Notes: generated by a model not told the origin, from the letters alone. A stretch of DNA of 64,000 nt from Muribaculaceae bacterium (GCA_017505535.1 JAFVPD010000003.1:1-64000); one strand, 5' to 3'; shown: positions 47,509 to 55,856, counted from the first letter of the stretch. Program-made: numbers and translations.

Positions 47509-50427
47509 ATGAAACCAACAATCTATTTAGGCCTTGGAGGTACAGGAAACTTAGCTATCTCCTATGCAAAAAAACTATTTGAGGAAGAATATGGTAAAGG
47601 AGAAATTCCCGCTGGTATAGCTTTTCTAGGCGTTGATTATCAGACTGATATGGATGAAGACCCAAATCTAGCATCTGATATTAAAGAGGATTTTTATAAC
47701 ATCCAAAGCGGTATTAATCCTAAGCAATTTTATCAGATTAGGAGTACTCAACATGGAGAGTTTCAATGGATGTTTGAGAGTAATATAGGAAATATAGAGA
47801 ATAGTATTTCAAAAGGTGCGAGACAAGTAAGAACAACAGGACGTCTATATTCAGAAATGATATTGATGGATTTTATGGCTAAGTTTGATAATGTTTATAA
47901 CAATGTAGCCTCAATCCTCGGAGATGCACAAACTGAACATGGCGTCAATATTTATATGGTAATGTCGTTAGCTGGAGGGACTGGTGCTGGATCGTTCATC
48001 ACATTTGCCAATGCAATAAGACAGAAATATTCAAATCAAATAATGTTGTATGGATATGGAGTTACGCATAGTGTCTTTAAGGCAATGGATACAAAAGGTA
48101 ATAAAGTCCTAAATGTAGCCTCAAATACCATAGCGTCAATTTTGGATTTAGATTATCTGAATACGGCTGAAATTAATAATCCTATAACAATTACATCTGG
48201 GATTAATCAAACAGTTGTTAATAGCCCAATTTTTGATAGCTTTTATGTTGTAGATAATAGGTCAACTGATGGGAAAATAATAAAAAATGTATGTAATTTA
48301 TGTGAAGTTATCGGAACATGCTTATACGCTTGTGGAGGAGAAACTGGTGCAAAATTTGATGCCGTTTTAAATAATGTTGGTCCTAGCACTGGAAATTATA
48401 ATGTAGGATATAAAAAAGGATGGGTTCAAGGCCTTGGAGCATGCCAGGTTGTATATAAAGGAGATTTGCTTGCTAAGACCTACGGATTAAAAGCAGCCGT
48501 TGAACTTATCCGCAAGATGCGTCAAGAGGGCGCAGAGATTCATCAGGCAGCACTAAATTGGACCGAAGAGGTTGGTATAAGAGAAGATGGTAATGAATAT
48601 AATCTACTCACAGATTCAATTTATGCTCCTAAAGCAATTCAGAATTTAAGACAGCCCAATTTGGATGTAAAGGATACTGATGCAGCAATACAAGATTTAC
48701 TTAATAAATATTTCGTTTCGTTGGTGGATTTCCCTACAGAAGAAATTTTAAAGAACCGAACTTCTGCGTTAAAAGTTGCGCTTTATGAAAAAGTTGCGAA
48801 ATATCTATTGTCTGAAAATGGAGTAGGGAACTCTTTGAAATTCTTAGGCTCTTTAAAGAAATTCTGTGAAAAATATCGCACAGAAATGGATGAAGAAGCC
48901 AAGATGTTTAACAAAAGCAAAGAAGAAAAGCAGGCCAATTTTGATGCGTCAGCATTAAAAAAGTACAATGATGAGAAGCATGGTCGATTGACATGGAATC
49001 GCGACCAAAGGAATCAAGAACTGTTGGATGAGTATGTAGCACGTCCGGCAAAAGAAATACTTAAAGATTTGCATGAGGCAAAACGTCGCGAATCGGCCCG
49101 TGAAATATTTATAGCTTTGCTCGCTGAAATAGATATCTTGAGTCAATCGTTAAAAGACCTTGATCAAAAATTGGCTAATCTATCAGATGAGTATGAAACA
49201 GAGTTGTCAAATGTGCAACGAGAAACATCTGATGCTCTAATTTTCGAGTATGATTTGTCATATAATGAGCGAGTTAATATGACAATGGATTCAAATGATA
49301 TTGTTGTTGCCGATTTTATAGGCAAGTTGGGTAAATCATTAACAGAAATTGGCATTGATACCGAATTGAATGAAAAGATTAAGCAATACACCGAATCACT
49401 ACCTCAAGCATTGGGTTATCAAGCTAAAATGATTACGGAAGTAGTTGACAATCTATCAGATGATGAATATAAAAAGCTTACAGAAGAGATAAAAAAGAAA
49501 TCTGCGCGATGGTTGCGTATAGATGATAGAGGGCAGTGTGTCAATTCAGGAAAATCAGTCATGGATGCCGTAATGACACAGTGGGTTGTTTCGATGTATC
49601 AACAATCTGAGACCTATCAGTCAAGATTAGAGAATGATAGAAATTTCATTCCTAGTGCAAACGGATACTCGTATTTTGCGAATGAAGCCCTTCGTCAACG
49701 TATGATTTTCTGCCGTATAGATGGGTGCATAATTCCTTATTGTATTGAAAGTATCAGTGAAATTGCGATGAAGGAATATGAGACGAATATTATTCAAGCA
49801 AAATCCGGTCAGGGCTATAATCCTCATTTTGATAAAATCTTGTTTAATCAAATGGAAGAACTTGATTTTAAACTTAAGCCCGAGCTTAAAAATGAAGCTT
49901 TATTATATTGGGTTTGCGGTCAGCTATTTGGAGCATTGGATAAGAATGGCGGAATTTCCTCAATAACAGAGAATGAACGTATCATGAAAACAGATGAAAA
50001 CAATGTACCTTTAACTGAAGAGAAAAAAGAGCAACAAACGCATACCAAGTATATTTATTACAAGGGAAAAGGCGGGAAAAAGTATGTATTTTTTGACCCT
50101 ATGGCTCCGGTAGTTGAGCGCGAAAAAGAATTAGGCTCAACCCGCGATGTCGCATTTGCTGTTTTCAAGAAGGATATTTTCCCAAAATATAAAAGTAAGA
50201 TTGCCGATGATATCAAGAAACAATTTACTCCAAGGATTGCTTATTGGGAAGAGCGAATCAAAGAAATTGCACGCTTAGGTATTTATAGCTATATTGACCG
50301 CATTGTGTGCTCAGATAAGAGCAGTGTAACATATTTTAACCAGAAAACGAATGAATTGAATCAATTAGATGAAGAATTCCGATACATAGAAGATGAATTG
50401 GTTAATCAATTGAAAAATTTGAAATAA
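47509..50427 (+). CDS. Tubulin/FtsZ-like GTPase family protein (Tubulin_2-like)
   Basis: 972 residues. The N-terminal strand and loop YLGLGGTGNLAISYAK (G8-G13) resemble the first nucleotide loop of FtsZ/tubulin. The tubulin signature is present as SLAGGTGAGSFITFAN (G156-S162). A further glycine-rich strand is CLYACGGETGAKFD. These features fit a GTP-binding tubulin superfamily domain over about the first 330 residues. The remaining 640 residues are mostly helical and charged, with possible coiled coil around 430-600, and end in QLDEEFRYIEDELVNQL. No membrane helix. I recall a diverse FtsZ-like family encoded with vWA proteins. GTPase activity and polymerisation are inferred only. Confidence 0.75.
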   Translation: MKPTIYLGLGGTGNLAISYAKKLFEEEYGKGEIPAGIAFLGVDYQTDMDEDPNLASDIKEDFYNIQSGINPKQFYQIRSTQHGEFQWMFESNIGNIENSISKGARQVRTTGRLYSEMILMDFMAKFDNVYNNVASILGDAQTEHGVNIYMVMSLAGGTGAGSFITFANAIRQKYSNQIMLYGYGVTHSVFKAMDTKGNKVLNVASNTIASILDLDYLNTAEINNPITITSGINQTVVNSPIFDSFYVVDNRSTDGKIIKNVCNLCEVIGTCLYACGGETGAKFDAVLNNVGPSTGNYNVGYKKGWVQGLGACQVVYKGDLLAKTYGLKAAVELIRKMRQEGAEIHQAALNWTEEVGIREDGNEYNLLTDSIYAPKAIQNLRQPNLDVKDTDAAIQDLLNKYFVSLVDFPTEEILKNRTSALKVALYEKVAKYLLSENGVGNSLKFLGSLKKFCEKYRTEMDEEAKMFNKSKEEKQANFDASALKKYNDEKHGRLTWNRDQRNQELLDEYVARPAKEILKDLHEAKRRESAREIFIALLAEIDILSQSLKDLDQKLANLSDEYETELSNVQRETSDALIFEYDLSYNERVNMTMDSNDIVVADFIGKLGKSLTEIGIDTELNEKIKQYTESLPQALGYQAKMITEVVDNLSDDEYKKLTEEIKKKSARWLRIDDRGQCVNSGKSVMDAVMTQWVVSMYQQSETYQSRLENDRNFIPSANGYSYFANEALRQRMIFCRIDGCIIPYCIESISEIAMKEYETNIIQAKSGQGYNPHFDKILFNQMEELDFKLKPELKNEALLYWVCGQLFGALDKNGGISSITENERIMKTDENNVPLTEEKKEQQTHTKYIYYKGKGGKKYVFFDPMAPVVEREKELGSTRDVAFAVFKKDIFPKYKSKIADDIKKQFTPRIAYWEERIKEIARLGIYSYIDRIVCSDKSSVTYFNQKTNELNQLDEEFRYIEDELVNQLKNLK

Positions 50428-50440
50428 ACAAATCTAAATA

Positions 50441-50494
50441 TAAAAATTCACAGTGTTCTTGGTTTTTAAACGCTTAGGACCTGTGAATTTTTAA
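50441..50494 (+). terminator. Hairpin between the tubulin-like and protease genes
   Basis: TAAAAATTCACAG (50441-50453) pairs with CTGTGAATTTTTA (50481-50493) across a 27-base loop. An A/T-rich stem with T5 on the descending side could partially terminate or stabilise the message, setting unequal levels of the two products. Confidence 0.5.
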
Positions 50495-50518
50495 TTATAA
50501 TCCATTAAAACATATAAT

Positions 50519-53500
50519 ATGCTACATAGTGCACATATATTTATTGGTAAAGAATTTGAGCCGTTGGTTGAGTCTATCGGTTCAAATCTGGCAAAACAGA
50601 ATCCATCTGCAACCCAATATATCAATCTGTATAATTTGATTGGAGAGAAGAAAATCAATCGTCTTGACATTCAACAGTCCGACGACGTTTTATCACTACC
50701 CTCGATACAATGGACTGCAATAGAGTCTGACAAAGGTGAAGATTATACATCTTATTGGTCTTCAAAAATTTACGATGTAGTTTTAAATGTGACTAATGCT
50801 GCTCAAGGTCAATTATATGTATTTATCCATTTGCCATTATATAATACAGCAGGAGTAAATGCAACAAAAGATCTTTGTAAGGCAATAAATGCATCAATGC
50901 GACCGGTAAGCGTTGATTTTGTGGGCTATTGCGATGATATGGCCCCGTTTATTGAGCCAAATGCAAAAAACAAGCCTGAGCCGAGCGCAAAGATTGTTCC
51001 TGCCATAAAAGCAATGTATAGTGATTTAAACTATACCCCCAATAGTAATCACTTTGTAGTTATTCAGAATAGGACACAAAAGGGTATCGCTTTGCTAAGT
51101 AAAGATGATGGTGAGAAACCATTCCAAGATATGGTGACTCAATTATCGTTGTTGTTTGTGTCTCATTATGACAATATTTTTGATAGTAGAGTGGCTGCAC
51201 GAGATGTTGTTGGAATAGGTTTCTCGTCACTCTATTTTGACGCATATTTATTTGCCGATTATCTATTGCATAAGACAATGATGTGTGTTATAGATAACCA
51301 ATCGGTGAACAATAATGATGTTGATGTCAATGCGGCAAATAAACAGGCCAATGAAATACTCAAGAATAAGGCGAACATTCTTTCTAAATTTTTTGAGCAA
51401 TGGAAAGGTCGAGAACGCGAAACTGAAGAAAATCCGGAGGCTTATGATGCTATAAAAGCGCAGGCTCAAGAAATATTTGACAGAACCGTTAAATATTTCA
51501 CCGAGAATAAGGACATGACCGCAAAAGCCGCAGTGCTTGCGTCGTTGCTGTCACAGACCGAGTGTGAATTATTTTCAAATTCGGTGTATAATCCAACAAA
51601 TACTTGCTTTGATGAACTTTATGAAGAAGCAATAGACTTCTTTATTAAAGAAGATGATGTAGAGTATTATAGGATTGCCGATGCCAAACCCTATAATCCC
51701 ATTCAAGAGCTCAAACAAGTTAATATAAAGCTCATGCAAGCCGAGGTGATGGTCCGGAGTCTTAAAGAGCAACTTGAAGGACTTGAGGAGCAGATAGAAA
51801 ACACCGAAAACGTGAAAAAATGCTATATTGACGATGAGGGCTATTTCACTTTTGATGACAAAAAATTCCGTCTTCTTCCCGAATTTAATGAGGAACCCCT
51901 AAAGGATAATTATGAAGACCACCCCATTGCGGTATCAAGTATTGACTTAAGAAGTAATTTTAGGCCGATACAAAATCAGGGTCATCAAGGTTCATGCTTG
52001 TCATTCACATTGACCTCTATCTTTGAGTATATGATGAAAGCAAGTGGGAAAAAAGAGTATGACTTGAGTGAGGCCTTCCTTTACTATAACGCGCGAGATC
52101 TTGATGGAGATGGTAATGTGAACGAAGATAATGGATCTCGTTTCCACCCATCAATTGAATCTTTGAGGAAATATGGTCTTGCTCTTGAGAAAGTTTGGCC
52201 ATACAATGAAGATGTGTACAGTCAAAAACCTTCACCGGAGGCTTATGAGGATGCAGCCACTCGCAAACTCGTTAAAGAATTGAATGTTAGACTCAGCAGT
52301 GATGCCATAAAATCGGCATTGGCCGATGGTTATCCAGTTGCGGGATCGTTTGTGCTTTACCCCAGTTTTGATAATAGCGGAGGTTATATCCCAATGCCAA
52401 CTGCCGAAGAAATGGAGGAGTCGAAAGACCCTGAAAAGCAACATCGTCATGGACATCATGCCATGACAATTGTCGGGTTTAGCGATCAACTGAAAATGTT
52501 CCTCGTGCGTAACTCTTGGGGAGTTGATTGGGGCGACAAAGGTTATTGTTATATACCATATGAATACATCGACAATCCCAATTTGTTCAAATTTGCATGT
52601 ATATTCACTGAAATAACCTCTGTCAAGTTCAAGAAACCTGATTTGAAGGAAATACCGGCGTTGAAAGTTAATAGCGATGATTTGCGTATAAAATATTATA
52701 TCAACCAGGCATCTCTTCAAGTAAAAGAGGAGGAAGTTTCCGAATTGAAACAACAAAGAGAGAAGTTGATAGTATATTTTCAAGTTCAGAAAAACGTTTA
52801 TGCAGACGCAAACTCTCGCGACGAGTTTATCCGTGAAAATGTAACCCATTTGGAGGGAATTAATACCACTCTGAAAGATGAAAACAAAAAGATGGGACAA
52901 GAGCAAGAAGATATTTTTGTTTCATTTAAAGCCAAACGAAGAAAAGAGGTGATAAATCTTGTCGTATTTGTTTTGGTAACGGCTTTAGTCCTATGGGGTT
53001 ACAATTATCTCTTGGGGAAACTTGAAGAATTGGGTTCTATAGCAAAATGGGCGGTGGAAACATTCTCATTAAATTATTTGTGGCTTTTGCCTGTTTGGGG
53101 CATATATATGATATTTGCCTATATCCGGTTCCGTAAATATTGGAATGAATGGCGCAATCGTCGCGATGAATTGGATTTACAAATAAACAATAACAAAAAA
53201 ATTATTAAAGCAAATGAATTGCGAATAAGTTTGTTCCGATTTAAAGCATTTGCAGCATGGTTAACTCTGACTTCTCTAGAAAACGTGCAGTTGAAATTGT
53301 TACGTACTTATACTAACATTATCAATCTTATTAATAACTTGCGGGCCTGGTACACAGAAACAAAAGAATCTTGTCAGGAGATTGATTTGTCTTCTACATT
53401 CCCAAATATTTCTCTGGTAGATAAATCGACACTGGATAATTACTTTGACGCCGAATTGTCGTTAAGTAAAGTCTGCGAGATGGATTTAAGTGTCAATTTG

Positions 53501-53932
53501 GAGAATTATGAAATAACACCTGAGTATTTGGCTGAATTTAAAGCAAACTTTATCAAAGAGCTTAAAACCAGGTTAATGAATAGCCTTAATGAGATAAAGT
53601 TTGATATTGCCAATCATGCTGTGAAAAAAACATTTAACAATATAGCTAAAGAAGTTACCAAAGAAGTTATTAACGATTTGGATAACCAAGCTCAAATGTT
53701 TGTTCATGTTCAGAGTATGGAACGTCCAATGGTTGTGCCAGATGCATTATTATTTACTCCCAATATAAATAAGTGGCGAACACAATTGGATAGTTTGTTC
53801 AGGACAATCAATCCGTCAATAGACGGATCTGATGACCTTTGTCGTATGACGTTATTGCGCATGGCGACATTGTCATTTGATGAATGTGTGGCACTGAGAC
53901 AGCCTACTCCAACATCAAAAAAAGGCAAATAA
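50519..53932 (+). CDS. Papain-like (C1 family) protease with two membrane helices and coiled coils
   Basis: 1137 residues, no signal peptide. Residues 1-415 form an unrecognised domain. A coiled coil (about 415-440) precedes a papain-type domain (about 465-710): oxyanion Gln and nucleophile C493 in NQGHQGSCLSFT, H647 in GHHAMTIVGF, and N665 in NSWGVDWGDKGYC. A coiled coil (about 730-800) leads into two membrane helices (about 811-832 and 853-871), then a long helical tail. With two helices and no signal, both ends and the protease should face the cytoplasm, on the same side as the tubulin-like protein. The catalytic triad looks complete. Confidence 0.8.
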   Translation: MLHSAHIFIGKEFEPLVESIGSNLAKQNPSATQYINLYNLIGEKKINRLDIQQSDDVLSLPSIQWTAIESDKGEDYTSYWSSKIYDVVLNVTNAAQGQLYVFIHLPLYNTAGVNATKDLCKAINASMRPVSVDFVGYCDDMAPFIEPNAKNKPEPSAKIVPAIKAMYSDLNYTPNSNHFVVIQNRTQKGIALLSKDDGEKPFQDMVTQLSLLFVSHYDNIFDSRVAARDVVGIGFSSLYFDAYLFADYLLHKTMMCVIDNQSVNNNDVDVNAANKQANEILKNKANILSKFFEQWKGRERETEENPEAYDAIKAQAQEIFDRTVKYFTENKDMTAKAAVLASLLSQTECELFSNSVYNPTNTCFDELYEEAIDFFIKEDDVEYYRIADAKPYNPIQELKQVNIKLMQAEVMVRSLKEQLEGLEEQIENTENVKKCYIDDEGYFTFDDKKFRLLPEFNEEPLKDNYEDHPIAVSSIDLRSNFRPIQNQGHQGSCLSFTLTSIFEYMMKASGKKEYDLSEAFLYYNARDLDGDGNVNEDNGSRFHPSIESLRKYGLALEKVWPYNEDVYSQKPSPEAYEDAATRKLVKELNVRLSSDAIKSALADGYPVAGSFVLYPSFDNSGGYIPMPTAEEMEESKDPEKQHRHGHHAMTIVGFSDQLKMFLVRNSWGVDWGDKGYCYIPYEYIDNPNLFKFACIFTEITSVKFKKPDLKEIPALKVNSDDLRIKYYINQASLQVKEEEVSELKQQREKLIVYFQVQKNVYADANSRDEFIRENVTHLEGINTTLKDENKKMGQEQEDIFVSFKAKRRKEVINLVVFVLVTALVLWGYNYLLGKLEELGSIAKWAVETFSLNYLWLLPVWGIYMIFAYIRFRKYWNEWRNRRDELDLQINNNKKIIKANELRISLFRFKAFAAWLTLTSLENVQLKLLRTYTNIINLINNLRAWYTETKESCQEIDLSSTFPNISLVDKSTLDNYFDAELSLSKVCEMDLSVNLENYEITPEYLAEFKANFIKELKTRLMNSLNEIKFDIANHAVKKTFNNIAKEVTKEVINDLDNQAQMFVHVQSMERPMVVPDALLFTPNINKWRTQLDSLFRTINPSIDGSDDLCRMTLLRMATLSFDECVALRQPTPTSKKGK

Positions 53933-53938
53933 TGCTTT

Positions 53939-53967
53939 GAGGGGGGAGGATTTCCCCCTCTCTTTTA
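53939..53967 (+). terminator. G/C-rich hairpin between the protease gene and the small zinc-protein gene
   Basis: GAGGGGG (53939-53945) pairs with CCCCCTC (53954-53960), loop of 8, followed by TCTTTTA. It lies just past the protease stop; partial termination is likely. Confidence 0.6.
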
Positions 53968-53979
53968 TACCATAAAGTC

Positions 53980-54327
53980 ATGAAATTATTTAGAATTGTT
54001 GCAGTGGTGGTTGTGCTACTGATGGGTTCGCAGGTTGAAACCGAGGCGAGAGGTCAAGTGATAAAAGGACTTTGGAAAGCCGGAAAAGAACTTGTGAAAG
54101 GCGCGTCAAAACAATCTTCGAAAGGAGCTCGAGTGGCTTCAAAGGGCGTCTCCAAGTCGTCCCAAAAGAGTTCTAATGCGCAGTCACGTGCAAAAGATGC
54201 CCCGATTTTAGTTGATTGTAGCCGCTGTAAAGGCACAGGGAAAATGCCCTACTGGAATTCTCAATTGCAACAACTACAACATATGGATTGCAGCAACTGT
54301 CGCGGACTCGGCAAAGTGTGTAAATAA
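53980..54327 (+). CDS. Small exported protein with DnaJ-type cysteine motifs
   Basis: 115 residues. A signal-like segment (IVAVVVVLLMGSQVETEA) is followed by a Lys/Ser/Gly-rich low-complexity linker (about 25-75) and a C-terminal zinc-ribbon-like part with two CxxCxGxG repeats: CSRCKGTGKM and CSNCRGLGKV, 24 residues apart. DnaJ has four such repeats; two could hold one zinc ion. It may bind unfolded protein or a partner in the periplasm, purely from family logic. It lies 47 bases after the protease gene and probably belongs to the same block. Confidence 0.65.
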   Translation: MKLFRIVAVVVVLLMGSQVETEARGQVIKGLWKAGKELVKGASKQSSKGARVASKGVSKSSQKSSNAQSRAKDAPILVDCSRCKGTGKMPYWNSQLQQLQHMDCSNCRGLGKVCK

Positions 54328-54330
54328 ACT

Positions 54331-54368
54331 AAAAAAACAGGGCGGGGGATTGTGGTTCCGGCGCCCTG
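54331..54368 (-). terminator. Rho-independent terminator of a minus-strand transcript
   Basis: CAGGGCG (54338-54344) pairs with CGCCCTG (54362-54368). Read on the minus strand the hairpin is followed by seven T residues (54337-54331). On the plus strand no T tail follows, so the signal is directional. Confidence 0.7.
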
Positions 54369-54625
54369 AAGAGTCATAACATTGACAAGACGTGTTGTGT
54401 GTGTTTCTCGGTGTAAACAGAAGGATTCGAACCTTCGTAACGCTTGGTAGCGTTGCCACCTTTGCGAGGTGTTTTTGCTGTCCTTTCAGCTGTGTTTCCT
54501 CGGTTGCGGTGATATTATGATCGGAGTGTGAGTCTGACTCTAAATTTGTTGGGGAGAGGAGGCTCCGATCATGTTGATATCACCGATTTGCTTTGTGTGT
54601 GTTTTTCATGTGTTTCCAAATCACG
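54331..54625 (-). ncRNA. Candidate structured RNA with a tRNA-like element
   Basis: About 295 bases of minus-strand transcript are predicted between a TAATTTTG box (54636-54629) and the terminator at 54368-54331. Near the 5' half, a long two-part hairpin is formed by CGGTGATAT/ATATCACCG (54507-54515 with 54577-54585) and TGATCGGAG/CTCCGATCA (54518-54526 with 54563-54571). Downstream is a tRNA-like array (54499-54413): D-arm-like GCTG/CAGC, an anticodon-arm-like CACC/GGTG with a 7-base loop, a long variable-arm-like AACGC/GCGTT, and a perfect T arm (GAAGG-TTCGAAT-CCTTC). No protein gene occupies the region. Confidence 0.5.
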
Positions 54626-54628
54626 GTA

Positions 54629-54636
54629 CAAAATTA
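54629..54636 (-). promoter_or_regulatory. -7 element for the minus-strand RNA
   Basis: The plus-strand CAAAATTA reads TAATTTTG on the minus strand. A TTG lies 17 bases further upstream (54656-54654). Confidence 0.4.
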
Positions 54637-54704
54637 CGATGCTACTGCGCAGCCAATGTGCGTAGTTTGAAAAATTTTTGGAAAATTTTTAGCAAAAATG
54701 CAAT

Positions 54705-54740
54705 TACGCAAATAGGTTGCGTAGATTTTTTGTAAATTTG
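54705..54740 (+). promoter_or_regulatory. Operator-like inverted repeat and promoter of the WYL regulator
   Basis: TACGCAA (54705-54711) and TTGCGTA (54717-54723) form a perfect 7-bp inverted repeat with a 5-base spacer. A further TGCGTAG half site lies at 54659-54665. The -7 element TAAATTTG follows at 54733-54740. The dyad sits where the -33 box should be, which suggests a repressor or autoregulator site. Confidence 0.55.
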
Positions 54741-54770
54741 CAAAGATTAACATAAACACGAGTCCTTATT

Positions 54771-55793
54771 ATGCCTGTAAACAAGAATGCATTAATACGC
54801 TACAAGACGTTAGACGATTGTTTGAGAAACAATGGTCGCAAATGGACGTTGAATGATTTGGTTGAAGCTTGCTCTAATGCGTTGGCCGAGTATGAGGGTA
54901 ACTACGATGGTGTATCGGTGCGCACGATTCAAGGTGATTTGCAGATGATGCGTAGTGATAAGTTGGGTTATAATGCTCCCATCGAGGTTTATCAACGCAA
55001 GTATTATCGTTATTCCGACCCTAAATTCAGTATAATGCGACTTCCTTTGTCAAAGTCAGATGTTGACACGATGTCCGAGGCTATAGATTTGTTGCGTCAG
55101 TTTGAGGATTTTGATCATTTTAGGGAGATGAGCGATGTTGTGAGTCGTCTTCAGGATAATCTTGCAATAGCCAAAGGGCGTCGCCGTTTGGTCGATTTTG
55201 AACGTAATAGCAGTTTGCGAGGGTTGTCCTATATCAATCCGTTGTACAATTATATTGAGCAAAGGCGAGTTTTAAGGGTGTTTTATCAATCGTTCAATAC
55301 GCGCAAACCTTGTCCGTATGTTGTGTCGCCTCATTTGTTGAAGGAGTACCGCAATCGATGGTTTCTCTTTTGCACCAATCACTATAATGGTAAACTTTAT
55401 AATTTGGCGCTTGACCGCATCAAGGGTTTTGAGTTTGCTGAAGATGAGCGCTACATGGACAATCCGGAGTTTGACCCTGATACATATTTCAGTGACATTA
55501 TTGGTGTTACTCGGAGTGGGAAAGCTGTAACAATTAAATTTTGGGCCAATAAAGAACAAGCAGCCTATATTCTGACCAAGCCCATTCACCCTTCACAACG
55601 AGTGGTGAGTGTGGGCGACAATGCCGGAGGTTCGATTTTTGAGATTAGAGTTGAGCCTAATTATGAGTTTTATGCAGTGATGCTTGGATTTGGTGCCGGG
55701 GTTAGAATTCTTTCTCCCAATAGTGTCGTAAGAGAAATCAAACGCACGTTGCGTCTTGCCGCCGAGCAATATGAAAAAGGCTGGGAGATGTAG
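54771..55793 (+). CDS. WYL-domain transcriptional regulator
   Basis: 340 residues. An N-terminal winged-helix region (about 8-70, with WTLNDLVEACSNALAEYEG and SVRTIQGDLQMMR) is followed by the WYL module (about 165-245: LYNYIEQRRVLRVFYQSF; SPHLLKEYRNRWFLFCTN; YNLALDRIKGFEFAE) and a C-terminal WCX extension (VTIKFWANKEQAAYI; NYEFYAVMLGFGAGVRIL). WYL domains sense ligands, often nucleotides, and many relatives control defence or DNA-damage genes. It has an obvious operator-like dyad in its own promoter. It could regulate the block upstream or the adjacent RNA. Confidence 0.9.
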   Translation: MPVNKNALIRYKTLDDCLRNNGRKWTLNDLVEACSNALAEYEGNYDGVSVRTIQGDLQMMRSDKLGYNAPIEVYQRKYYRYSDPKFSIMRLPLSKSDVDTMSEAIDLLRQFEDFDHFREMSDVVSRLQDNLAIAKGRRRLVDFERNSSLRGLSYINPLYNYIEQRRVLRVFYQSFNTRKPCPYVVSPHLLKEYRNRWFLFCTNHYNGKLYNLALDRIKGFEFAEDERYMDNPEFDPDTYFSDIIGVTRSGKAVTIKFWANKEQAAYILTKPIHPSQRVVSVGDNAGGSIFEIRVEPNYEFYAVMLGFGAGVRILSPNSVVREIKRTLRLAAEQYEKGWEM

Positions 55794-55856
55794 TGTGAAA
55801 AGGGGACATATTCCCGTTTTGATATTTATTAACAAATAGCATCGGCAATAAATCAC

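Noticed and set aside
54274..54459. 61-codon minus-strand ORF in the RNA region
   Set aside because: Its peptide arises from reading through the T-arm-like sequence and terminator hairpin and overlaps the zinc-protein gene antisense.
54413..54499. Ordinary tRNA-Cys (GCA anticodon) or other canonical tRNA
   Set aside because: The acceptor has a mismatch, positions 8 and 33 are C, spacing between D and anticodon arms is too long, and a long variable arm is wrong for tRNA-Cys.
54331..54625. tmRNA
   Set aside because: No resume codon, no tag ORF ending in ALAA-like residues, and no GGGGCTG 5' end pairing with the 3' acceptor.
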